A stretch of 64,000 nucleotides of DNA from Azolla caroliniana (taxonomy: Eukaryota; Polypodiophyta). Of the stretch, positions 1-11,930 are shown piece by piece; within the stretch, counting starts at the first letter, position 1, and every line of letters begins with the position of its first letter. The position numbers were made by a program, and so were the translations under genes. The notes under the pieces were generated by a model. The model was not told where the DNA came from, did no database searches, and was given only the letters and a program-made list of their open reading frames with translations. The stretch is from the NCBI GenBank assembly GCA_043228905.1, contig JBHGNT010000026.1, forward strand, positions 124,001-188,000, written 5' to 3'.

Positions 1-3000
1 CGAATCGAAGCTAACAACGCTAGCTATCATATGGAATTGAAAAATCAAGATTTTGAAACTCAGGTCGAGAGACATGACGAAATTAGCAAATTTGAGGAGT
101 GAGTTGAGAGAAGCCCTTGAGTAAATTAAAATGTTCATACCTAGCTCGTGTGATATCGGAATTTTGTGTACAAACATGCGAATCGAAGCTAACAACGCTA
201 GCTATGATATGGAATTGAAAAATCAAGATTTTGAAACTCAGGTCGAGAGACATGACGAAATTACCAAATTTGAGGAGGGAGTTAAGAAGAGCTATTAGGT
301 AAATTAAAATGTTCATACCTGGCTCGTGTGATATCGGATTTTTGTGTTCAAACATGCGAATCGAAGCTAACAACGCTGGCTATGATATAGAATTAAAAAA
401 TCAAGATTTTGACACTCAGGTCGAGAGACATGACGAAATTACCAAATTTGAGGAGTGAGTTGAGAGGAGCCCTTGAGTAAATTAAAATGTTCATACATAG
501 CGAGTGTGATATCGGATTTTTGTTTACAAACATGCGAATCGAAGCTAACAACGCTAGCTATGATATGGAATTAAAAAATCAAGATTTTGAAACTAAGGTC
601 GAGAGACATGACGAAATTACCAAATTTGAGGAGGGAGTTGAGAGGGGCCCTTGAGTAAATTAAAATGTTCATACCTAGCGAGTGTGATATCGGAATTTTG
701 TGTTCAAACATGCGAATCAAACCTAACAACGCTAGCTATGATCTAGAATTAAAAAAGCAAGATTTTGAAACTCAGGTCGAGAGACATGACGAAATTACCA
801 ACTTTGAGGAGTGAGTTGAGATGAGCCCTTGAGTATATTAAAATGGTCATACCTAGCGAGTGTGATATCGGATTTTTGTGTTCAAACATGCGAATCGAAG
901 CCAACAACGCTAGCTATGATACGGACTTAAAAAATCAAGATTTTGAAACTCAGGTCGAGAGACATGACGAAATTACCAACTTTGAGGAGTGAGTTGAGAT
1001 GAGCCCTTGAGTATATTAAAATGGTCATACCTAGCGAGTGTGATATCGGATTTTTGTGTTCAAACATGCGAATCGAAGCCAACAACGCTAGCTATGACAT
1101 GGAATTAAAAAATCAAGATTATGAAACTCAGGTCGAGAGACATGACGAAATTACCAAATTTGAGGAGGGAGTTAAGAAGAGCTATTAGGTAAATTAAAAT
1201 GTTCATACCTGGCTCGTGTGATATCGGATTTTTGTGTTCAAACATGCGAATCGAAGCTAACAACGCTAGCTATGATATGGAATTACAAAATCAAGATTTT
1301 GAAACTCCAGGCGAGAGACATGACGAAATTACCAAATTTGAGGAGTGAGGTTGGAAGAGCGCGTGAGTGAATTAAAATGTTCATACCTGGCTCGTGTGAT
1401 ATCGGATTTTTGTGTTCAAACATGCGAATCGAAGCTAACAACGCTAGCTATGATATGGACTTAAAAAATCAAGATTTTGAAACTCAGGTCGAGAGACATG
1501 ACGAAATTACCAACTTTGAGGAGTGAGTTGAGATGAGCCCTTGAGTATATTAAAATGGTCATACCTAGCGAGTGTGATATCGGATTTTTGTGTTCAAACA
1601 TGCGAATCGAAGCCAACAACGCTAGCTATGATATGGACTTAAAAAATCAAGATTTTGAAACTCAGGTCGAGAGACATGACGAAATTAGCAAATTTGAGGA
1701 GTGAGTTGAGAGGAGCCCTTGAGTAAATTAAAATGGTCATACCTAGCGAGTGTGATATCGGATTTTTGTGTACAAACATGCGAATCGAAGCTAACAACGC
1801 TAGCCATGACATGGAATTAAAAAATCAAGATTATGAAACTCAGGTCGAGAGACATGACGAAATTACCAAATTTGAGGAGGGAGTTAAGAAGAGCTATTAG
1901 GTAAATTAAAATGTTCATACCTGGCTCGTGTGATATCGGATTTTTGTGTTCAAACATGCGAATCGAAGCTAACAACGATAGCTATGATATAGAATTAAAA
2001 AATCAAGATTTTGACACTCAGGTCGAGAGACATGACGAAATTACCAAATTTGAGGAGTGAGTTGAGAGGAGCCCTTGAGTAAATTAAAATGTTCATACAT
2101 AGCGAGTGTGATATCGGATTTTTGTTTACAAACATGCGAATCGAAGCTAACAACGCTAGCTATGATATGGAATTAAAAAATCAAGATTTTGAAACTAAGG
2201 TCGAGAGACATGACGAAATTACCAAATTTGAGGAGGGAGTTGAGAGGGGCCCTTGAGTAAATTAAAATGTTCATACCTAGCGAGTGTGATATCGGAATTT
2301 TGTGTTCAAACATGCGAATCAAACCTAACAACGCTAGCTATGATCTAGAATTAAAAAAGCAAGATTTTGAAACTCAGGTCGAGAGACATGACGAAATTAC
2401 CAACTTTGAGGAGTGAGTGGAGATGAGCCCTTGAGTATATTAAAATGGTCATACCTAGCGAGTGTGATATCGGATTTTTGTGTTCAAACATGCGAATCGA
2501 AGCCAACAACGCTAGCTATGATATGGACTTAAAAAATCAAGATTTTGAAACTCAGGTCGAGAGACATGACGAAATTACCAACTTTGAGGAGTGAGTTGAG
2601 ATGAGCCCTTGAGTATATTAAAATGGTCATACCTAGCGAGTGTGAGATCGGATTTTTGTGTTCAAACATGCGAATCGAAGCCAACAACGCTAGCTATGAC
2701 ATGGAATTAAAAAATCAAGATTATGAAACTCAGGTCGAGAGACATGACGAAATTACCAAATTTGAGGAGGGAGTTAAGAAGAGCTATTAGGTAAATTAAA
2801 ATGTTCATACCTGGCTCGTGTGATATCGGATTTTTGTGTTCAAACATGCGAATCGAAGCTAACAACGTTAGCTATGATATAGAATTAAAAAATCAAAATT
2901 TTGACACTCAGGTCGAGAGACATGACGAAATTACCAAATTTGAGGAGTGAGTTGAGAGGAGCCCTTGAGTAAATTAAAATGTTCATACATAGCGAGTGTG

Positions 3001-3286
3001 ATATCGGATTTTTGTGTACAAACATGCGAATCGAAGCTAACAACGCTAGCTATGATATGGAATTAAAAAATCAAGATTTTGAAACTCAGGTCGAGAGACA
3101 TGACGAAATTACCAAATTTGAGGAGGGAGTTGAGAGGAGCCCTTGAGTAAATTAAAAGGGTCATACCTAGCGAGTGTGATATCGGATTTTTGTGTACAAA
3201 CATGCGAATCGAAGCTAACAACGCTAGGTATGATCTAGAATTAAAAAAGCAAGATTTTGAAACTCAGGTCGAGAGTCATGACGGAA
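1..3286 (+). repeat. HOR domain 1: mixed subtypes with a 9-monomer (1,602-bp) echo
   Basis: Bases 241-1,275 and 1,843-2,877 carry the same order of monomer variants at an offset of 1,602 bp (9 monomers), with scattered single-base differences, for example near 378/1,980 and 922/2,524. The rare variant tgtttacaaa occurs at 521 and again at 2,123, exactly 1,602 bp apart. The gttaagaaga subtype recurs at 281, 1,171, 1,883 and 2,773, that is 5, 4 and 5 monomers apart. The matched part covers about six of the nine monomers, so this is a partial, older duplication rather than a clean HOR. No gene is seen. Confidence 0.7.
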
Positions 3287-5690
3287 TTAGCAAATTTGAG
3301 GAGTGAGTTGAGAGGAGCCCTTGAGTAAATTAAAAGGGTCATACCTAGCGAGTGTGATATCGGATTTTTGTGTACAAACATGCGAATCGAAGCTAACAAC
3401 GCTAGCTATCATATGGAATTGAAAAATCAAGATTTTGAAACTCAGGTCGAGAGACATGACGAAATTAGCAAATTTGAGGAGTGAGTTGAGAGAAGCCCTT
3501 GAGTAAATTAAAATGTTCATACCTAGCGAGTGTGATATCGGAATTTTGTGTACAAACATGCGAATCGAAGCTAACAACGCTAGCTATGATATGGAATTGA
3601 AAAATCAAGATTTTGAAACTCAGGTCGAGAGACATGACGAAATTAGCAAATTTGAGGAGTGAGTTGAGAGGAGCCCTTGAGTAAATAAAAATGTTCATAC
3701 CTAGCTCGTGTGATATCGGATTTTTGTGTTCAAACATGCGAATCGAAGCTAACAACGCTAGCTATGATATGGAATTACAAAATCAAGATTTTGAAACTCC
3801 AGGCGAGAGACATGACGAAATTACCAAATTTGAGGAGTGAGGTTGGAAGAGCGCGTGAGTGAATTAAAATGTTCATACCTGGCTCGTGTGATATCGGATT
3901 TTTGTGTTCAAACATGCGAATCGAAGCTAACAACGCTAGCTATGATATGGACTTAAAAAATCAAGATTTTGAAACTCAGGTCGAGAGACATGACGAAATT
4001 ACCAACTTTGAGGAGTGAGTTGAGATGAGCCCTTGAGTATATTAAAATGGTCATACCTAGCGAGTGTGATATCGGATTTTTGTGTTCAAACATGCGAATC
4101 GAAGCCAACAACGCTAGCTATGATATGGACTTAAAAAATCAAGATTTTGAAACTCAGGTCGAGAGACATGACGAAATTAGCAACTTTGAGGAGTGAGTTG
4201 AGATGAGCCCTTGAGTATATTAAAATGGTCATACCTAGCGAGTGTGATATCGGATTTTTGTGTTCAAACATGCGAATCGAAGCCAACAACGCTAGCTATG
4301 ACATGGAATTAAAAAATCAAGATTATGAAACTCAGGTCGAGAGACATGACGAAATTACCAAATTTGAGGAGGGAGTTAAGAAGAGCTATTAGGTAAATTA
4401 AAATGTTCATACCTGGCTCGTGTGATATCGGATTTTTGTGTTCAAACATGCGAATCGAAGCTAACAACGCTAGCTATGATATAGAATTAAAAAATCAAGA
4501 TTTTGACACTCAGGTCGAGAGACATGACGAAATTACCAAATTTGAGGAGTGAGTTGAGAGGAGCCCTTGAGTAAATTAAAATGTTCATACATAGCGAGTG
4601 TGATATCGGATTTTTGTGTACAAACATGCGAATCGAAGCTAACAACGCTAGCTATGATATGGAATTGAAAAATCAAGATTTTGAAACTCAGGTCGAGAGA
4701 CATGACGAAATTACCAAATTTGAGGAGTGAGTTGAGAGGAGCCCTTGAGTAAATAAAAATGTTCATACCTAGCTCGTGTGATATCGGATTTTTGTGTTCA
4801 AACATGCGAATCGAAGCTAACAACGCTAGCTATGATATGGAATTACAAAATCAAGATTTTGAAACTCCAGGCGAGAGACATGACGAAATTACCAAATTTG
4901 AGGAGTGAGGTTGGAAGAGCGCGTGAGTGAATTAAAATGTTCATACCTGGCTCGTGTGATATCGGATTTTTGTGTTCAAACATGCGAATCGAAGCTAACA
5001 ACGCTAGCTATGATATGGACTTAAAAAATCAAGATTTTGAAACTCAGGTCGAGAGACATGACGAAATTACCAACTTTGAGGAGTGAGTTGAGATGAGCCC
5101 TTGAGTATATTAAAATGGTCATACCTAGCGAGTGTGATATCGGATTTTTGTGTTCAAACATGCGAATCGAAGCCAACAACGCTAGCTATGATATGGAATT
5201 GAAAAATCAAGATTTTGAAACTCAGGTCGAGAGACATGACGAAATTAGCAAATTTGAGGAGTGAGTTGAGAGGAGCCCTTGAGTAAATAAAAATGTTCAT
5301 ACCTAGCTCGTGTGATATCGGATTTTTGTGTTCAAACATGCGAATCGAAGCTAACAACGCTAGCTATGATATGGACTTAAAAAATCAAGATTTTGAAACT
5401 CAGGTCGAGAGACATGACGAAATTACCAACTTTGAGGAGTGAGTTGAGATGAGCCCTTGAGTATATTAAAATGGTCATACCTAGCGAGTGTGATATCGGA
5501 TTTTTGTGTTCAAACATGCGAATCGAAGCCAACAACGCTAGCTATGATATGGACTTAAAAAATCAAGATTTTGAAACTCAGGTCGAGAGACATGACGAAA
5601 TTACCAACTTTGAGGAGTGAGTTGAGATGAGCCCTTGAGTATATTAAAATGGTCATACCTAGCGAGTGTGATATCGGATTTTTGTGTTCA
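3287..5690 (+). repeat. HOR domain 2: block echoed 19 monomers downstream
   Basis: The order of variants from about 3,287 to 5,360 resembles 6,669-8,740 at an offset of 3,382 bp (19 monomers). The gttaagaaga monomer at 4,375 pairs with 7,757, and open frames at 3,287, 3,465, 4,533 and 5,154 recur exactly 3,382 bp further on. Some monomers in between differ in subtype, for example 4,201-4,260 against 7,583-7,642, so the two blocks are mosaics and not clean copies. The subtype with aattacaaaa at phase 35 occurs here at 3,773 and 4,841, then at 5,731. No gene is seen. Confidence 0.65.
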
Positions 5691-8600
5691 AACATGCGAA
5701 TCGAAGCTAACAACGCTAGCTATGATATGGAATTACAAAATCAAGATTTTGAAACTCCAGGCGAGAGACATGACGAAATTACCAAATTTGAGGAGTGAGG
5801 TTGGAAGAGCGCGTGAGTGAATTAAAATGTTCATACCTGGCTCGTGTGATATCGGATTTTTGTGTTCAAACATGCGAATCGAAGCTAACAACGCTAGCTA
5901 TGATATGGATTTAAAAAATCAAGATTTTGAAACTCAGGTCGAGAGACATGACGAAATTACCAACTTTGAGGAGTGAGTTGAGATGAGCCCTTGAGTATAT
6001 TAAAATGGTCATACCTAGCGAGTGTGATATCGGATTTTTGTGTTCAAACATGCGAATCGAAGCCAACAACGCTAGCTATGATATGGAATTAAAAAATCAA
6101 GATTTTGAAACTCAGGTCGAGAGACATGACGAAATTAGCAAATTTGAGGAGTGAGTTGAGAGGAGCCCTTGAGTAAATTAAAATGGTCATACCTAGCGAG
6201 TGTGATATCGGATTTTTGTGTTGAAACATGCGAATCGAAGCTAACAACGCTAGCTATGACATGGAATTAAAAAATCAAGATTATGAAACTCAGGTCGAGA
6301 GACATGACGAAATTACCAAATTTGAGGAGGGAGTTAAGAAGAGCTATTAGGTAAATTAAAATGTTCATACCTGGCTCGTGTGATATCAGATTTTTGTGTT
6401 CAAACATGCGAATCGAAGCTAACAACGCTAGCTATGATATAGAATTAAAAAATCAAGATTTTGACACTCAGGTCGAGAGACATGACGAAATTACCAAATT
6501 TGAGGAGTGAGTTGAGAGGAGCCCTTGAGTAAATTAAAATGTTCATACCTAGCGAGTGTGATATCGGAATTTTGTGTTCAAACATGCGAATCAAACCTAA
6601 CAACGCTAGCTATGATCTAGAATTAAAAAAGGAAGATTTTGAAACTCAGGTCGAGAGTCATGACGGAATTAGCAAATTTGAGGAGTGAGTTGAGAGGAGC
6701 CCTTGAGTAAATTAAAAGGGTCATACCTAGCGAGTGTGATATCGGATTTTTGTGTACAAACATGCGAATCGAAGCTAACAACGCTAGCTATCATATGGAA
6801 TTGAAAAATCAAGATTTTGAAACTCAGGTCGAGAGATATGACGAAATTAGCAAATTTGAGGAGTGAGTTGAGAGAAGCCCTTGAGTAAATTAAAATGTTC
6901 ATACCTAGCGAGTGTGATATCGGAATTTTGTGTACAAACATGCGAATCGAAGCTAACAACGCTAGCTATGATATGGAATTGAAAAATCAAGATTTTGAAA
7001 CTCAGGTCGAGAGACATGACGAAATTAGCAAATTTGAGGAGTGAGTTGAGAGGAGCCCTTGAGTAAATAAAAATGTTCATACCTAGCTCGTGTGATATCG
7101 GATTTTTGTGTTCAAACATGCGAATCGAAGCTAACAACGCTAGCTATGATATGGAATTACAAAATCAAGATTTTGAAACTCCAGGCGAGAGACATGACGA
7201 AATTACCAAATTTGAGGAGTGAGGGTGAAAGAGCGCGTGAGTGAATTAAAATGTTCATACCTGGCTCGTGTGATATCGGATTTTTGTGTTCAAACATGCG
7301 AATCGAAGCTAACAACGCTAGCTATGATATGGACTTAAAAAATCAAGATTTTGACACTCAGGTCGAGAGACATGACGAAATTACCAACTTTGAGGAGTGA
7401 GTTGAGATGAGCCCTTGAGTATATTAAAATGGTCATACCTAGCGAGTGTGATATCGGATTTTTGTGTTCAAACATGCGAATCGAAGCCAACAACGCTAGC
7501 TATGATATGGAATTAAAAAATCAAGATTTTGAAACTCAGGTCGAGAGACATGACGAAATTAGCAAATTTGAGGAGTGAGTTGAGAGGAGCCCTTGAGTAA
7601 ATTAAAATGTTCATACCTAGCGAGTGTGATATCGGATTTTTGTGTACAAACATGCGAATCGAAGCTAACAACGCTAGCTATGACATGGAATTAAAAAATC
7701 AAGATTATGAAACTCAGGTCGAGAGACATGACGAAATTACCAAATTTGAGGAGGGAGTTAAGAAGAGCTATTAGGTAAATTAAAATGTTCATACCTGGCT
7801 CGTGTGATATCGGATTTTTGTGTTCAAACATGCGAATCGAAGCTAACAACGCTGGCTATGATATAGAATTAAAAAATCAAGATTTTGACACTCAGGTCGA
7901 GAGACATGACGAAATTACCAAATTTGAGGAGTGAGTATAGAGGAGCCCTTGAGTAAATTAAAATGTTCATACCTAGCGAGTGTGATATCGGAATTTTGTG
8001 TACAAACATGCGAATCGAAGCTAACAACGCTAGCTATGATATGGAATTGAAAAATCAAGATTTTGAAACTCAGGTCGAGAGACATGACGAAATTAGCAAA
8101 TTTGAGGAGTGAGTTGAGAGGAGCCCTTGAGTAAATAAAAATGTGCATACCTAGCTCGTGTGATATCGGATTTTTGTGTTCAAACATGCGAATCGAAGCT
8201 AACAACGCTAGCTATGATATGGAATTACAAAATCAAGATTTTGAAACTCCAGGTGAGAGACATGACGAAATTACCAAATTTGAGGAGTGAGGTTGGAAGA
8301 GCGCGTGAGTGAATTAAAATGTTCATACCTGGCTCGTGTGATATCGGATTTTTGTGTTCAAACATGCGAATCGAAGCTAACAACGCTAGCTGTGATATGG
8401 ACTTAAAAAATCAAGATTTTGAAACTCAGGTCGAGAGACATGACGAAATTACCAACTTTGAGGAGTGAGTTGAGATGAGCCCTTGAGTATATTAAAATGG
8501 TCATACCTAGCGAGTGTGATATCGGATTTTTGTGTTCAAACATGCGAATCGAAGCCAACAACGCTAGCTATGATATGGAATAAAAAAATCAAGATTTTGA

Positions 8601-11400
8601 AACTCAGGTCGAGAGTCATGACGGAATTAGCAAATTTGAGGAGTGAGTTGAGAGGAGCCCTTGAGTAAATTAAAATGTTCATACCTAGCGAGTGTGATAT
8701 CGGAATTTTGTGTACAAACATGCGAATCGAAGCTAACAACGCTAGCTATGATATGGAATTGAAAAATCAAGATTTTGAAACTCAGGTCGAGAGACATGAC
8801 GAAATTAGCAAATTTGAGGAGTGAGTTGAGAGGAGCCCTTGAGTAAATAAAAATGTTCATACCTAGCTCGTGTGATATCGGATTTTTGTGTTCAAACATG
8901 CGAATCGAAGCTAACAACGCTAGCTATGATATGGAATTACAAAATCAAGATTTTGAAACTCCAGGCGAGAGACATGACGAAATTACCAAATTTGAGGAGT
9001 GAGGTTGGAAGAGCGCGTGAGTGAATTAAAATGTTCATACCTGGCTCGTGTGATATCGGATTTTTGTGTTCAAACATGCGAATCGAAGCTAACAACGCTA
9101 GCTATGATATGGACTTAAAAAATCAAGATTTTGAAACTCAGGTCGAGAGACATGACGAAATTACCAACTTTGAGGAGTGAGTTGAGATGAGCCCTTGAGT
9201 ATATTAAAATGGTCATACCTAGCGAGTGTGATATCGGATTTTTGTGTTCAAACATGCGAATCGAAGCCAACAACGCTAGCTATGATATGGAATTAAAAAA
9301 TCAAGATTTTGAAACTCAGGTCGAGAGACATGACGAAATTAGCAAATTTGAGGAGTGAGTTGAGAGGAGCCCTTGAGTAAATTAAAATGGTCATACCTAG
9401 CGAGTGTGATATCGGATTTTTGTGTACAAACATGCGAATCGAAGCTAACAACGCTAGCTATGACATGGAATTAAAAAATCAAGATTATGACACTCAGGTC
9501 GAGAGACATGACGAAATTACCAAATTTGAGGAGTGAGTTGAGAGGAGCCCTTGAGTAAATAAAAATGTTCATACCTAGCTCGTGTGATATCGGATTTTTG
9601 TGTTCAAACATGCGAATCGAAGCTAACAACGCTAGCTATGATATGGAATTACAAAATCAAGATTTTGAAACTCCAGGCGAGAGACATGACGAAATTACCA
9701 AATTTGAGGAGTGAGGTTGGAAGAGCGCGTGAGTGAATTAAAATGTTCATACCTGGCTCGTGTGATATCGGATTTTTGTGTTCAAACATGCGAATTGAAG
9801 CTAACAACGCTAGCTATGATATGGACTTAAAAAATCAAGATTTTGAAACTCAGGTCGAGAGACATGACGAAATTACCAACTTTGAGGAGTGAGTTGAGAT
9901 GAGCCCTTGAGTATATTAAAATGGTCATACCTAGCGAGTGTGATATCGGATTTTTGTGTTCAAACATGCGAATCGAAGCCAACAACGCTAGCTATGATAT
10001 GGAATTAAAAAATCAAGATTTTGAAACTCAGGTCGAGAGACATGACGAAATTAGCAAATTTGAGGAGTGAGTTGAGAGGAGCCCTTGAGTAAATTAAAAT
10101 GGTCATACCTAGCGAGTGTGATATCGGATTTTTGTGTACAAACATGCGAATCGAAGCTAACAACGCTAGCTATGACATGGAATTAAAAAATCAAGATTAT
10201 GACACTCAGGTCGAGAGACATGACGAAATTACCAAATTTGAGGAGTGAGTTGAGAGGAGCCCTTGAGTAAATAAAAATGTTCATACCTAGCTCGTGTGAT
10301 ATCGGATTTTTGTGTTCAAACATGCGAATCGAAGCTAACAACGCTAGCTATGATATGGAATTACAAAATCAAGATTTTGAAACTCCAGGCGAGAGACATG
10401 ACGAAATTACCAAATTTGAGGAGTGAGGTTGGAAGAGCGCGTGAGTGAATTAAAATGTTCATACCTGGCTCGTGTGATATCGGATTTTTGTGTTCAAACA
10501 TGCGAATTGAAGCTAACAACGCTAGCTATGATATGGACTTAAAAAATCAAGATTTTGAAACTCAGGTCGAGAGACATGACGAAATTACCAACTTTGAGGA
10601 GTGAGTTGAGATGAGCCCTTGAGTATATTAAAATGGTCATACCTAGCGAGTGTGATATCGGATTTTTGTGTTCAAACATGCGAATCGAAGCCAACAACGC
10701 TAGCTATGATATGGAATTAAAAAATTAAGATTTTGAAACTCAGGTCGAGAGACATGACGAAATTAGCAAATTTGAGGAGTGAGTTGAGAGGAGCCCTTGA
10801 GTAAATTAAAATGGTCATACCTAGCGAGTGTGATATCGGATTTTTGTGTACAAACATGCGAATCGAAGCTAACAACGCTAGCTATGACATGGAATTAAAA
10901 AATCAAGATTATGACACTCAGGTCGAGAGACATGACGAAATTACCAAATTTGAGGAGTGAGTTGAGAGGAGCCCTTGAGTAAATAAAAATGTTCATACCT
11001 AGCTCGTGTGATATCGGATTTTTGTGTTCAAACATGCGAATCGAAGCTAACAACGCTAGCTATGATATGGAATTACAAAATCAAGATTTTGAAACTCCAG
11101 GCGAGAGACATGACGAAATTACCAAATTTGAGGAGTGAGGTTGGAAGAGCGCGTGAGTGAATTAAAATGTTCATACCTGGCTCGTGTGATATCGGATTTT
11201 TGTGTTCAAACATGCGAATCGAAGCTAACAACGCTAGCTGTGATATGGACTTAAAAAATCAAGATTTTGAAACTCAGGTCGAGAGACATGACGAAATTAC
11301 CAACTTTGAGGAGTGAGTTGAGATGAGCCCTTGAGTATATTAAAATGGTCATACCTAGCGAGTGTGATATCGGATTTTTGTGTTCAAACATGCGAATCGA
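5691..11400 (+). repeat. 35-monomer block, copy 1 (pairs with 11,931-17,630)
   Basis: About 5.7 kb here matches the sequence 6,230 bp (35 monomers) downstream, with only scattered differences in the lines compared. Shared private variants include tgatatcaga at 6,381 and 12,611, the gagagatatgac form near 6,833 and 13,063, gtgagggtga near 7,220 and 13,450, and the aaaattaaga form near 10,721 and 16,951. Left of about 5,690 and right of about 11,400 the correspondence stops, because subtypes then differ between the two offsets. The block contains the tetramer run at 8,901-11,400. It looks like one segmental duplication within the array. No gene is seen. Confidence 0.8.
8901..11400 (+). repeat. 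Tetramer HOR, 712-bp unit, three and a half copies
   Basis: Units at 8,901-9,612, 9,613-10,324, 10,325-11,036 and a partial one from 11,037 have the same four subtypes in order: the aattacaaaa monomer, the ggacttaaaa monomer, an atggaattaa monomer, and a gacatgg monomer carrying gattatgacac. The marker aattacaaaa falls at 8,935, 9,647, 10,359 and 11,071, each exactly 712 bp apart. The variant cgaattgaag marks units two and three (9,791 and 10,503) but not unit one. The same run recurs 6,230 bp downstream. Confidence 0.85.
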
Positions 11401-11930
11401 AGCCAACAACGCTAGCTATGATCTAGAATTAAAAAAGGAAGATTTTGAAACTCAGGTCGAGAGTCATGACGGAATTAGCAAATTTGAGGAGTGAGTTGAG
11501 AGGAGCCCTTGAGTAAATTAAAAGGGTCATACCTAGCGAGTGTGATATCGGATTTTTGTGTACAAACATGCGAATCGAAGCTAACAACGCTAGCTATCAT
11601 ATGGAATTGAAAAATCAAGATTTTGACACTCAGGTCGAGAGACATGACGAAATTAGCAAATTTGAGGAGTGAGTTGAGAGGAGCCCTTGAGTAAATTAAA
11701 ATGTTCATACCTAGCGAGTGTGATATCGGAATTTTGTGTACAAACATGCGAATCGAAGCTAACAACGCTAGCTATGATATGGAATTGAAAAATCAAGATT
11801 TTGAAACTCAGGTCGAGAGACATGACGAAATTAGCAAATTTGAGGAGTGAGTTGAGAGGAGCCCTTGAGTAAATAAAAATGTTCATACCTAGCTCGTGTG
11901 ATATCGGATTTTTGTGTTGAAACATGCGAA
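11401..11930 (+). repeat. Three-monomer linker between the two 35-monomer blocks
   Basis: This stretch does not match the sequence 6,230 bp upstream. It resembles about 6,595-7,124 instead (offset 4,806 bp, 27 monomers): the ctagaatt plus aaggaag monomer near 11,421 matches the one near 6,615, and similar open frames at 11,475 and 11,653 mirror 6,669 and 6,847. It therefore looks like a splice of array material from elsewhere in the same domain. No gene is seen. Confidence 0.6.

Noticed and set aside
51-60. AATAAA-like and TATA-like motifs within the monomer (taaataaaaatg, tatattaaaa)
   Set aside because: They are AT-rich subtype variants repeated many times in the array, with no associated transcription unit.
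83-373. Recurring 96-residue minus-strand open frames (dozens of copies, for example 83-373, 3287-3577, 63273-63563)
   Set aside because: They start on TTG at a fixed phase of the monomer, end at a fixed stop, overlap their own neighbouring copies, and vary as the satellite does with no sign of codon constraint. They are geometry of the repeat, not genes.
5635-5820. Plus-strand open frames of 61, 67, 75 and 80 residues (5635-5820, 35831-36058, 41573-41776, 51495-51737 and others)
   Set aside because: Those checked start on TTG or GTG, cross monomer boundaries, and exist only where a subtype base removes a stop. There is no ATG start, conserved domain, or plausible promoter context unique to them.
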